From contig NZ_LT670819.1 in the NCBI RefSeq assembly GCF_900129855.1, positions 7,192,001 through 7,256,000 of the forward strand: a DNA stretch of 64,000 bases, given 5' to 3'. The notes beneath the pieces were generated by a model that worked only from the letters and a program-made list of their open reading frames with translations, made no database searches and was not told where the DNA came from. Position 1 is the first letter of the stretch. Every line of letters starts with the position of its first letter. The position numbers were made by a program, and so were the translations under genes. Shown piece after piece: positions 43,575-51,457 of the stretch. The stretch comes from Streptomyces sp. 3214.6 (GTDB lineage Bacteria; Actinomycetota; Actinomycetes; Streptomycetales; Streptomycetaceae).

Positions 43575-43853
43575 ATGATCGTACGGATCATGGGGGAGGG
43601 CCAGTGGACGCTGGCCGACTCCCACTTCGTCGAACTGAACAAGCTGGACGACGAGCTGCTGGCCGAGATGGAGCGCGGTGACGAGGAGGGCTTCCACCGC
43701 GTCATCGGCGCCCTCCTGGACGCGGTCCGCCGCCTGGGCGACCCCCTGCCGGACGACGCTCTGGAACCCTCGGAACTCATCCTTCCGGCCGCGGAAGCGA
43801 GCCTGGAGGAGGTTCGGGAGATGCTGAGCGACGACGGCCTGATCCCGGGGTGA
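43575..43853 (+). CDS. pspAA: PspA-associated protein PspAA
   Basis: A 92-residue acidic protein starting MIVRIMGEGQWTLADSHFVELNKLDDELLAEME. This is the family that accompanies pspA in actinobacteria. It is mostly helical with an N-terminal beta-like segment, without membrane helices. It follows pspA by 33 bases and probably regulates or assembles with PspA. PspAB, the other accessory protein, is encoded with htpX at 3254. Confidence 0.92.
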   Translation: MIVRIMGEGQWTLADSHFVELNKLDDELLAEMERGDEEGFHRVIGALLDAVRRLGDPLPDDALEPSELILPAAEASLEEVREMLSDDGLIPG

Positions 43854-43911
43854 TCTTCTTCTAGCCCGTCCGGCGGGTGAGGACGAGGTCCCTTCGGGGC
43901 CGAGGCGGGGT

Positions 43912-43931
43912 CCGGGGGCGGCAGCCCCCGG
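43912..43931. repeat. Intergenic palindrome between pspAA and the kinase gene
   Basis: CCGGGGGC-GGCA-GCCCCCGG forms an 8-bp hairpin within a G-rich stretch (43880-43945) that resembles a repeat common between Streptomyces genes. It could lower read-through from pspAA into the kinase gene. Confidence 0.55.
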
Positions 43932-43962
43932 TTACGGCAAGGAAAGCGACGGTAACTACGAG

Positions 43963-45186
43963 GTGACCCTCCTTGCCCGGGCCGAGTGCCAGCTCAAGGC
44001 CCACCCCCTGGCCCTGGACGCCTCGATCGCCGCAGGCGTCCTGCTCTGCATGCTGGCGGGCTCCTTCGTCGACCCGCACGGAGAGCACAGCGTCAGCTGG
44101 AGCATCCACAGCCCGGACCCGCTCAGCCTGCTGCTGATGACGCTCGGCGCCGTCGCCCTCGTCTTCCGCCGCAGCGCCCCCATGACGGTCCTCGCCCTCA
44201 CCGGCGCCGCCTCCGTGATCGAGTCCGTCACCGGCGACCCCCGCGCCCCCGTCGCCATGTCCGCCGTGATCGCGCTGTTCACCGTCGCCGCCGGCACCGA
44301 CCGCGCCACCAGCCTGCGGGCCGGCCTGCTCACCATGACGGTCCTCACCGGCACCGCCATGCTCGCCGGACCACTGCCCTGGTACGCGCAGGAAAACCTG
44401 GGCATCCTCGCCTGGACCGGCATCGGCGCCACCGCAGGGGACGCGGTCCGCAGCCGCCGGGCCGTCGTCCAGGCCATCCGGGACCGCGCCGAGCGCGCGG
44501 AACGCACCCGCGAGGAGGAGGCCCGCCGCCGGGTCGCCGAGGAGCGCCTGCGCATCGCCCGCGACCTGCATGACGTCGTCGCCCACCACATCGCCCTGGT
44601 CAACGTGCAGGCCGGAGTCGCCGCGCATGTCATGGACAAGCGGCCCGACCAGGCCAAGGAGGCTCTCGCGCACGTCCGCGAGGCCAGCCGCTCGGCGCTG
44701 AACGAACTGCGGGCCACCGTCGGCCTGCTGCGCCAGTCCGGCGACCCCGAGGCCCCCACCGAGCCCGCGCCCGGCCTGGACCGCCTCGACGAGCTCGCCG
44801 GCACCTTCCGCAACGCGGGCCTCCAGGTCGAGGTGGCCCGCACCGACCACGGGACCAAGCTCCCCGCCGCCGTCGACCTGGCCGCGTACCGGGTCATCCA
44901 GGAAGCCCTCACCAACGTTCAAAAACACGCCGGAGGCGAGGCGAAGGCCGAGGTCAGCGTCGTGCGCGTGGGGCCGAACATCGAGGTCACCGTCCTCGAC
45001 AACGGTCGCCCCAACGGCGAGGAGTCCCCTCAGGAAGGCGGCGGTCACGGCCTGCTCGGCATGCGCGAACGCGTCACCGCCCTGCGCGGCACCCTCACCA
45101 CGGGCCCCCGCTACGGGGGCGGCTTCCGCGTCCATGCGATCCTGCCGATCAAGACCCGCACGGCCACCACGGGAGAGAGCGCATGA
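43963..45186 (+). CDS. Sensor histidine kinase, NarX/DesK type
   Basis: A 407-residue kinase. Five or six membrane helices fill residues 20-150. A short coiled region leads to the HisKA_3 domain with the phospho-His in RIARDLHDVVAHHIALVNV, and a HATPase_c domain with N-box EALTNVQKHAGG and G-box DNGRP, GGGHGLLGMRERV. GTG 43963; no strong ribosome-binding site. Its TGA overlaps the ATG of the response regulator. The adjacent psp genes suggest, but do not prove, an envelope signal. Confidence 0.95.
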   Translation: MTLLARAECQLKAHPLALDASIAAGVLLCMLAGSFVDPHGEHSVSWSIHSPDPLSLLLMTLGAVALVFRRSAPMTVLALTGAASVIESVTGDPRAPVAMSAVIALFTVAAGTDRATSLRAGLLTMTVLTGTAMLAGPLPWYAQENLGILAWTGIGATAGDAVRSRRAVVQAIRDRAERAERTREEEARRRVAEERLRIARDLHDVVAHHIALVNVQAGVAAHVMDKRPDQAKEALAHVREASRSALNELRATVGLLRQSGDPEAPTEPAPGLDRLDELAGTFRNAGLQVEVARTDHGTKLPAAVDLAAYRVIQEALTNVQKHAGGEAKAEVSVVRVGPNIEVTVLDNGRPNGEESPQEGGGHGLLGMRERVTALRGTLTTGPRYGGGFRVHAILPIKTRTATTGESA

Positions 45187-45866
45187 CCATCCGTGTCCTG
45201 CTCGCCGACGACCAGGCGCTGCTGCGCAGCGCGTTTCGCGTGCTCGTCGACTCCGAGTCCGACATGGAGGTGGTCGGCGAGGCGTCCGACGGCGCGGAGG
45301 CGGTCCGGCTGGCGAAGGAGCAGTGCGCCGACGTCGTCCTGATGGACATCCGCATGCCCGGCACCGACGGTCTCGCCGCGACCCGGCTGATCAGCGCCGA
45401 TCCTTCCCTCGCACACGTCCGGGTGGTCATCCTGACGACGTTCGAGGTCGACGACTATGTGGTGCAGTCGCTGCGGGCCGGCGCCTCCGGCTTCCTCGGC
45501 AAGGGCAGCGAGCCCGAGGAGTTGCTGAGCGCGATCCGGGTCGCCGCGGGCGGGGAGGCCCTGCTCTCGCCGACCGCCACCAAGGGCCTGATCGCCCGCT
45601 TCCTCGCCCAGGGCGGCGCGGCGGACGACGAGCACGACTCCGCCCGCTCCGCCCGGCTGGAGGCGCTCACCGTGCGCGAGCGCGAGGTCCTCGTGCAGGT
45701 CGCCGGCGGCCACTCCAACGACGAGATCGCCGAGCGCCTGGAGGTCAGCCCGCTGACGGTGAAGACACACGTCAACCGGGCCATGGCCAAGCTGGGCGCG
45801 CGCGACCGGGCGCAGCTCGTGGTGATCGCCTACGAGTCGGGACTGGTCCGCCCGCGCGTGGAGTGA
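45183..45866 (+). CDS. NarL/LuxR-family response regulator
   Basis: A 227-residue regulator. The receiver domain has the acidic pair LLADDQ, the phosphoacceptor in ADVVLMDIRMPG, Thr in ILTTFE, and Lys in FLGKGSEP. A LuxR helix-turn-helix follows: LTVREREVLVQVAGGHSNDEIAERL, then SPLTVKTHVNRAMAKLGARDR. It pairs with the kinase through a four-base overlap. Targets unknown; pspA is an obvious candidate to test. Confidence 0.95.
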   Translation: MTIRVLLADDQALLRSAFRVLVDSESDMEVVGEASDGAEAVRLAKEQCADVVLMDIRMPGTDGLAATRLISADPSLAHVRVVILTTFEVDDYVVQSLRAGASGFLGKGSEPEELLSAIRVAAGGEALLSPTATKGLIARFLAQGGAADDEHDSARSARLEALTVREREVLVQVAGGHSNDEIAERLEVSPLTVKTHVNRAMAKLGARDRAQLVVIAYESGLVRPRVE

Positions 45867-46178
45867 GCCGAGCCCTCCCGTACTGCGCCCGGAGTAGGCG
45901 CGGGAGGGCGATGAAGCGTGCCGCGACGCGGCAGCCGACGGAGCGCGTGAAGCCCCCGGAAACCGGCCGGGCAGGGCCTCGACTGCCACGAAGAGGTGGG
46001 TTCTGGCAGGGAAATCGCTCCCGGCGGAACCCCGCTGTAGATCTTGCAGCCGGTGACTGAGGCGTAGTGAGATGTGGTGCTCACAGTGCGAGCAGCCATC
46101 AAGGGCGCGGTCGGCACAGGGCCGTATGACGCGGTGTCGTGGGCGGAGCCCGTGAGGTTGAGTCGGCTGTGATGGCTT
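45867..46178. other. Gap of about 310 bases between the regulator and nadA terminator
   Basis: It starts with a hairpin (45872-45909) that should end the two-component operon. The rest, up to the nadA terminator at 46179, has no gene I can support; it is less G/C-biased than neighbours around 46015-46130. Confidence 0.5.
45872..45909 (+). terminator. Terminator after the two-component system
   Basis: GCCCTCCCG (45872-45880) pairs with CGGGAGGGC (45901-45909) six bases beyond the response-regulator stop; the loop is 20 bases. Confidence 0.6.
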
Positions 46179-46210
46179 CAGGGGCTCCTTCCCGGTGGAA
46201 GGAGCCCCTG
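46179..46210. terminator. Terminator downstream of nadA
   Basis: A perfect 14-bp stem (46179-46192 with 46197-46210) with loop CGGT, 13 bases past the nadA stop. Confidence 0.85.
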
Positions 46211-46222
46211 CAACGGGTTGGC

Positions 46223-47407
46223 CTACGGCAGTGCCAGCATCCGCTCCAGGGCCAGCTTCGCGAACGTCTCGGTCTCCCGGTCGACCTCGATGCGGTTGAC
46301 CAGGTTGCCCTCGGCCAGCGACTCCAGGGTCCAGACCAGGTGGGGGAGGTCGATCCGGTTCATGGTCGAGCAGAAGCAGACCGTCTTGTCGAGGAAGACG
46401 ATCTCCTTGCCCTCGGGCGCGAAACGGTTCGCCAGCCGGCGTACCAGGTTCAGCTCGGTTCCGATCGCCCACTTCGAGCCGGCCGGGGCCGCCTCCAGCG
46501 CCTTGATGATGTACTCGGTCGAGCCGACGTAGTCCGCCGCGGCCACGACCTCGTGCCGGCACTCGGGGTGCACGAGCACGTTCACGCCGGGGATCCGGGC
46601 GCGCACGTCCTCGACCGACTCCAGGCTGAAGCGGCCGTGCACCGAGCAGTGGCCCCGCCACAGGATCATCTTCGCGTCGCGCAGCTGCTCGGCGGTCAGC
46701 CCGCCGTTCGGCTTGTGCGGGTTGTACAGGACGCAGTCCTCCAGGGACAGGCCCATGTCCCGCACGGCGGTGTTTCGGCCGAGGTGCTGGTCGGGCAGGA
46801 ACAGGACCTTCTCACCCTGCTGGAAGGCCCACTCCAGGGCCCGCCGGGCGTTGGAGGAGGTGCAGATCGTGCCGCCGTGCCTGCCCGTGAACGCCTTGAT
46901 GTCCGCGGACGAGTTCATGTACGAGACGGGCACGACCTGCTCGGCTATGCCGGCCTCGGTCAGCACGTCCCAGCACTCGGCGACCTGCTCGGCCGTCGCC
47001 ATGTCGGCCATCGAACAGCCGGCGGCGAGGTCGGGGAGGACCACCTTCTGGTCGTCCGACGTCAGGATGTCGGCGGACTCGGCCATGAAGTGCACACCGC
47101 AGAAGACGATGTACTCGGCCTCCGGGCGGGCGGCCGCGTCCCGGGCCAGCTTGAAGGAGTCGCCCGTGACGTCCGCGAACTGGATGACCTCGTCGCGCTG
47201 GTAGTGGTGGCCGAGCACGAAGACTTTGTCCCCGAGCTTCTCCTTGGCCGCGCGGGCCCGCTCCACCAGGTCCGGGTCGGACGGGGAGGGCAGGTCGCCG
47301 GGGCATTCGACACCCCGCTCGCTCCTCGGGTCGGCCTCACGGCCGAGCAGCAACAGGGCGAGCGGAGACGGCTGTACGTCGAGCTCCGTGGTCTGGGCGG
47401 TGGTCAC
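46223..47407 (-). CDS. nadA: Quinolinate synthase A
   Basis: A 394-residue Fe-S enzyme condensing iminoaspartate with dihydroxyacetone phosphate to quinolinate, the first intermediate of de novo NAD synthesis unique to it. Blocks are VFVLGHHYQRDEVIQFADVTGDS, VFCGVHFMAESADIL (first cluster Cys), VYNPHKPNGG-like LYNPHKPNGG, HPECRHEV (second Cys) and TVCFCSTMNRIDL (third Cys). GTG 47407 (VTTAQTTELD) has GAAAGGG eight bases upstream and is preferred to GTG 47416. No nadB or nadC is adjacent. Divergent from the HesB-type gene. Confidence 0.96.
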   Translation of the reverse strand: MTTAQTTELDVQPSPLALLLLGREADPRSERGVECPGDLPSPSDPDLVERARAAKEKLGDKVFVLGHHYQRDEVIQFADVTGDSFKLARDAAARPEAEYIVFCGVHFMAESADILTSDDQKVVLPDLAAGCSMADMATAEQVAECWDVLTEAGIAEQVVPVSYMNSSADIKAFTGRHGGTICTSSNARRALEWAFQQGEKVLFLPDQHLGRNTAVRDMGLSLEDCVLYNPHKPNGGLTAEQLRDAKMILWRGHCSVHGRFSLESVEDVRARIPGVNVLVHPECRHEVVAAADYVGSTEYIIKALEAAPAGSKWAIGTELNLVRRLANRFAPEGKEIVFLDKTVCFCSTMNRIDLPHLVWTLESLAEGNLVNRIEVDRETETFAKLALERMLALP

Positions 47408-47441
47408 GACACGCACCCTTTCTACTTTTCGTCGAACTGAC

Positions 47442-47477
47442 GTTATCTATCATAACCCGCTTCACGTCACTTTGACG
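47442..47477. promoter_or_regulatory. Two palindromes in the nadA/HesB divergent promoter
   Basis: GTTATCTATCATAAC (47442-47456) and CGTCACTTTGACG (47465-47477) are back-to-back inverted repeats, 35 bases upstream of nadA in an AT-rich patch. Their placement suits a repressor of NAD synthesis or an Fe-S/redox regulator. The binding protein cannot be named from the sequence. Confidence 0.5.
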
Positions 47478-47651
47478 ATGGTCATAGCGTCGATGTGACA
47501 TGAATCCCGGTGAGGCGTTTTCCGCCCGCAACCGTGTGTGCGAGCATGAGAAGGGAACGAAAAAGACAAGAGCTCGGCCCGGAATGAATCCGCGGCCCCG
47601 TCGGTTGCAACCGTCGGCAAGCAGTCTCCGTACAACCCGGGAGAGATGTAG

Positions 47652-48008
47652 ATGTCCGTATCGGACGAGACCAGCACCGTCACCGACGGCATCATCCTGT
47701 CCGACGCCGCCGCGGCGAAGGTCAAGGCCCTGCTCGACCAGGAAGGCCGTGACGACCTGGCCCTGCGTGTCGCCGTTCAGCCCGGTGGCTGCTCCGGCCT
47801 GCGCTACCAGCTCTTCTTCGACGAGCGGTCCCTCGACGGCGACGTCGTCAAGGACTTCGACGGTGTCAAGGTCGTCACCGACCGCATGAGCGCCCCCTAC
47901 CTGGGCGGCGCGTCCATCGACTTCGTCGACACCATCGAGAAGCAGGGCTTCACGATCGACAACCCGAACGCGACGGGCTCCTGCGCCTGCGGCGACTCCT
48001 TCAGCTGA
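47652..48008 (+). CDS. erpA: HesB/IscA-family iron-sulfur insertion protein
   Basis: A 118-residue A-type carrier. The three cluster cysteines are in QPGGCSGLRYQLFF and the C-terminal GSCACGDSF. The N-terminus (MSVSDETSTVTDGIILSDAAAAKVKALL) is typical of actinobacterial ErpA-like proteins. It delivers [Fe-S] clusters to apo-enzymes; NadA, divergent from it, is an Fe-S enzyme and a likely beneficiary. GGGAGAG six bases before the ATG. A bidirectional terminator follows. Confidence 0.93.
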   Translation: MSVSDETSTVTDGIILSDAAAAKVKALLDQEGRDDLALRVAVQPGGCSGLRYQLFFDERSLDGDVVKDFDGVKVVTDRMSAPYLGGASIDFVDTIEKQGFTIDNPNATGSCACGDSFS

Positions 48009-48041
48009 TTTCCAGTAGCGCCTGAAGGCATAAGCGAACAA

Positions 48042-48081
48042 CGAAGGCGGCGGCCCCCTGTCGATGGGGCCGCCGCCTTCG
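48042..48081. terminator. Bidirectional terminator
   Basis: A perfect 16-bp stem (48042-48057 with 48066-48081), eight-base loop, between the convergent erpA and membrane-protein genes. Confidence 0.9.
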
Positions 48082-48099
48082 CGTTCGCCGCGCCGGCCG

Positions 48100-49971
48100 C
48101 TACTGGACCTGCGGCAGCCGCGCCCCCGGCTTCTCCAGGGGAATCGCCTTGCCGTCCGTGCCGACCACCGTCCGGCTGCCCAGCGGCTGGTCCAGCTGCA
48201 CGGTCTTGTGGAACTGCTTGGCGATCGTGATGCAGATCTTGTTCGGCCAGGGCGTCTCCGTGACGGTGACCTTCACCTCGTCCGCGCTCTCGGTCGCTGT
48301 CGCCCTGTAGTCGGCGCACACCCCGCCGGTGAAGCTCACGACCAGCTCCTTGCCCTCGGCGGTGTAACCGTCCGGGTGCACGTCACGCGTCTTCGGGGCG
48401 CTGCCGGTCGGCGTCGGCGTGGGCGTCGTCGCGGACTCCAGATACGCCGGCTCGACGGCCGGCTGCGTCACCGTGTACCCGGCGGCGGCCCCCGCGCCCT
48501 TCACGTCGAACAGCCAGGACGGCACGAGCACCTGCCGGCCGCCCGAGGTGTGCGGGGCGAGCCCGAGCACCGCGTCCTCGACCGTCACCGTCTCCTGCTG
48601 CGGCGCCGCGGTGGACATACCGCACGGGCTCTCCAGCCGGTCCTTCAGCGGCACCGGGCTGGCGCAGCCGCCGATGCCCATCCGGTGATTGCTCCCCGGC
48701 GCCCTGTTCAGCGCGGCCAGCGCCTCCCGAGCGCTCAGCAGGGGGTATGTGTCGCCCTTCACCGGCGCCTGCAACTGGCCGTTCGCGCCGACGACCTCGC
48801 CCTGCGCGCTGACGCTGATGCCGGTCGTCCAGCCGTAGGTGGGCAGACCGCCGATCACCGGATCGGCGTTCACCAGCCGCTGGGCGCCCATGATCTGGCT
48901 CGCGTCCACCTTGGCGTCGTCCTGGCCCACCGCCTTCAGGATCGGCGCCGCCGCCTGCTTCGCGACGGCCTCGCTCACCGTGTCGCCGGCCGGGCCCGCG
49001 GGCTCCCGGGTGCACTTGACGGTGCCGCCCGTGCAGTCGTCGGTGCCGGGCGCGTACCGGGTGAAGGTCCAGATTCCCGGCGCCTGGCGGTTCACCCGCA
49101 GCGCCGGCCCCGAACCGTCGGCGGCGCCGACCTTCCAGGCCTCGCCGTCGACCACCGGTGTCCCGTCGGCCCCCAGGGCCTTCGCCAGCCGGGCCACCTC
49201 GTCCTTGGTGACCGCGCCCTCGGCCCAGTACGCGGGCGCGGAGCTCGGACCGTCCGGAAGCGTGCCGTGGGCCTTGTAGGTGGTCCCGTAGGGGTTCGGC
49301 TCGCCGGGCGCGATGCCGTTCGCACCGCCGTTGGGGGTACCCGTGCCTGCGGAGTAGTCGTCCAGGAGAAGCGCGGCGGGGGCGCCGTCCCCGGAGGGCG
49401 ACCCGGAACTGGACCCGGCGGCCTCGCCGCCCGAACTGCTCACGACACCGGAGGTGAGGTACGCCCCGCCGCCGCCCACCAACAGCACGGCGGCGGCGAC
49501 GGAGGCGATGAGCACGGGGGAACGCCGCCGAGAGCCGGCGACCTCCGCCTCCTCACCGACCTCGCCCACCTGGACCCCCTCAGAAACCCCACCGGCCGAG
49601 CCCCCCTCGGACGCCCCACGGTCGGCGGCTTCCCCGTGCACCCCACGGCCCGGGGCACCCTCGGGCACCTCACTGGCCGGAGTCCCCTCAGAAACCTCAC
49701 GGGCGTCGGCTTCCTCGGGAACCTCACGGGCCCCGGGTTCCTCGGGAACCTCACGGGCCGTGGCGTCCTCGGGCACCTCACGGGCCGGAGTTTCCTCGGG
49801 AACCTCACTCGGCGGGGTCTTCTCGGAAACGGCGCTCTGCTCCGCCGTACCGTCCTCGGTGCCCGCCTTCGCCGACGCGCCCCCGGCGGCCGTCTTCGCC
49901 GCGCCGTCCTCGGTGTCCGTCTGCTCCGGCTCGCGCGCGGCGTCGTCGTTCTCGGGTCGCTCGGTGTTCAC
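48100..49971 (-). CDS. Large membrane-anchored extracellular protein, unknown function
   Basis: A 623-residue protein. The N-terminal 150 residues are acidic, with a degenerate tandem repeat of about 10 residues (AREVPEE variants, about residues 55-105). One membrane helix (residues 155-177, VLIASVAAAVLLVGGGGAYL) follows, then a Ser/Gly linker and an extracellular domain of 400 residues. Cys residues occur in DDCTGGTVKC, GGCASPV and SPCGMST, likely disulfides. The C-terminus carries a beta-rich part (YRATATESADEVKVTVTETPWP). I do not recognise the family. Type II topology is expected. It is convergent with erpA. Confidence 0.85.
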   Translation of the reverse strand: MNTERPENDDAAREPEQTDTEDGAAKTAAGGASAKAGTEDGTAEQSAVSEKTPPSEVPEETPAREVPEDATAREVPEEPGAREVPEEADAREVSEGTPASEVPEGAPGRGVHGEAADRGASEGGSAGGVSEGVQVGEVGEEAEVAGSRRRSPVLIASVAAAVLLVGGGGAYLTSGVVSSSGGEAAGSSSGSPSGDGAPAALLLDDYSAGTGTPNGGANGIAPGEPNPYGTTYKAHGTLPDGPSSAPAYWAEGAVTKDEVARLAKALGADGTPVVDGEAWKVGAADGSGPALRVNRQAPGIWTFTRYAPGTDDCTGGTVKCTREPAGPAGDTVSEAVAKQAAAPILKAVGQDDAKVDASQIMGAQRLVNADPVIGGLPTYGWTTGISVSAQGEVVGANGQLQAPVKGDTYPLLSAREALAALNRAPGSNHRMGIGGCASPVPLKDRLESPCGMSTAAPQQETVTVEDAVLGLAPHTSGGRQVLVPSWLFDVKGAGAAAGYTVTQPAVEPAYLESATTPTPTPTGSAPKTRDVHPDGYTAEGKELVVSFTGGVCADYRATATESADEVKVTVTETPWPNKICITIAKQFHKTVQLDQPLGSRTVVGTDGKAIPLEKPGARLPQVQ

Positions 49972-50111
49972 CGCATCGCTCCTTCGGCTGCCCTGCTGTC
50001 GTACCTCACATCCCCTTTACGGGGGACGGCGATGGGACGCGACAGGGGAGCGCACGGTTCCCTTCCGAGCGCCCTGCCGAGGAAAGCCGAGAGAAACCGA
50101 GGGAAAACCCC

Positions 50112-50336
50112 CTAGTTCCCGTACTCAAGGACGACGTCGTCCAGCATGGCCTCCAGCAGCCGCGCCGACTTCACCGGCACGCTCACGCCGTGGATGAGTG
50201 ACGGTGAGACCGGACGGGAAGTGATCTTCTCCGGGGCGGCCCAGTGCGGAGCCATCCGGGCGCAGTCACCGCGCAGCGACGCCAGGCCGCCGTCGAGGTC
50301 GGCCGGAACGGGGGCGTGGACCTTGAGGTTCGTCAT
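50112..50336 (-). CDS. Small conserved protein, unknown function
   Basis: A 74-residue protein, MTNLKVHAPVPADLDGGLAS through MLDDVVLEYGN. No membrane segment or motif. It is divergent from the PfkB kinase. The ATG has no obvious strong ribosome-binding site. Codon use is high in third-position G/C, supporting translation, but this is a modest case. Base composition upstream (50360-50400) is AT-richer, as expected for a promoter. Confidence 0.55.
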   Translation of the reverse strand: MTNLKVHAPVPADLDGGLASLRGDCARMAPHWAAPEKITSRPVSPSLIHGVSVPVKSARLLEAMLDDVVLEYGN

Positions 50337-50481
50337 GACCGAACCGTATGCACGCCGCGGCTCGCGAAGAAAGATCTACTATCGGGTAGTTTCGGCTGCT
50401 TCAGCAGGCCGGGATGACCGGGTAGCGTGAACCGTCCGCTATCGCGCAGCACCCCTTTGATTCCACAGGAGAGTCCACGCC

Positions 50482-51456
50482 GTGCGCATCGCAGTCACCG
50501 GCTCCATCGCGACCGACCACCTCATGACGTTCCCCGGCCGCTTCGCCGATCAGCTCGTCGCGGACCAGCTGCACACGGTCTCGCTGTCCTTCCTGGTCGA
50601 CAACCTGGACGTGCGCCGGGGCGGCGTGGGCGCGAACATCGCCTTCGGCATGGGCCAGCTGGGCACCCGCCCGGTCCTGGTCGGCGCCGCGGGCGCGGAT
50701 TTCGACGAGTACCGGGCCTGGCTGGACCGGCACGGCGTCGACACCGGCTCGGTCCGTATCTCCGAGACCCTGCACACCGCCCGCTTCGTGTGCACCACCG
50801 ACGCCGACCACAACCAGATCGGGTCCTTCTACACGGGCGCGATGAGCGAGGCCCGCCTGATCGAGCTGAAGACCGTCGCCGACCGGGTGGGCGGCCTCGA
50901 CCTGGTCCTGATCGGCGCCGACGACCCGGAGGCGATGCTCCGGCACACCGAGGAGTGCCGCTCCCGCTCGATCCCCTTCGCCGCCGACTTCTCCCAGCAG
51001 ATCGCCCGTATGAACGGCGACGAGATCCGGATGCTGCTGGAGGGCGCCACATACCTGTTCTCCAACGAGTACGAGAAGGGCCTGATCGAGTCCAAGACCG
51101 GCTGGAGTGACGCCGAGATCCTCGCCAAGGTCGGCCACCGCGTCACCACCCTCGGCTCGCGGGGCGTCCGCATCGAGGGCATCGCCGCGGACCCGATCGA
51201 GGTCGGCTGCCCGGACGAGGAGGCCAAGGTCGAGCCGACGGGCGTCGGCGACGCCTTCCGCGCCGGCTTCCTCTCCGGCCTCGCCTGGGGCGTCTCCCAC
51301 GAGCGCGCCGCGCAGATCGGCTGCATGCTCGCCACCCTCGTCATCGAGACCGTCGGCACCCAGGAGTACCAGCTGCGCCGCGCCCACTTCATGGACCGCT
51401 TCACCAAGGCCTACGGTGACGAGGCCGCGGCCGAGGTCCGCACACACCTGGCGTGA
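50482..51456 (+). CDS. PfkB-family kinase, adenosine-kinase-like
   Basis: A 324-residue sugar/nucleoside kinase. It has the N-terminal MRIAVTGSIATDHLMTFPGRF, the glycine pair RRGGVGANIAFGMGQLG (PfkB signature 1), and signature 2 PTGVGDAFRAGFLSGL with the catalytic Asp and anion hole. The closest relative I know is mycobacterial AdoK (Rv2202c), which also sits next to the cta genes and phosphorylates adenosine. Substrate remains inference. GTG 50482 has GGAG ten bases upstream. Confidence 0.93.
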   Translation: MRIAVTGSIATDHLMTFPGRFADQLVADQLHTVSLSFLVDNLDVRRGGVGANIAFGMGQLGTRPVLVGAAGADFDEYRAWLDRHGVDTGSVRISETLHTARFVCTTDADHNQIGSFYTGAMSEARLIELKTVADRVGGLDLVLIGADDPEAMLRHTEECRSRSIPFAADFSQQIARMNGDEIRMLLEGATYLFSNEYEKGLIESKTGWSDAEILAKVGHRVTTLGSRGVRIEGIAADPIEVGCPDEEAKVEPTGVGDAFRAGFLSGLAWGVSHERAAQIGCMLATLVIETVGTQEYQLRRAHFMDRFTKAYGDEAAAEVRTHLA

Positions 51457-51457
51457 C

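Noticed and set aside
48064..50115. A 683-codon plus-strand frame opposite the large membrane protein
   Set aside because: Arg/Gly/His-rich shadow; the minus strand has a good membrane segment and sensible composition.
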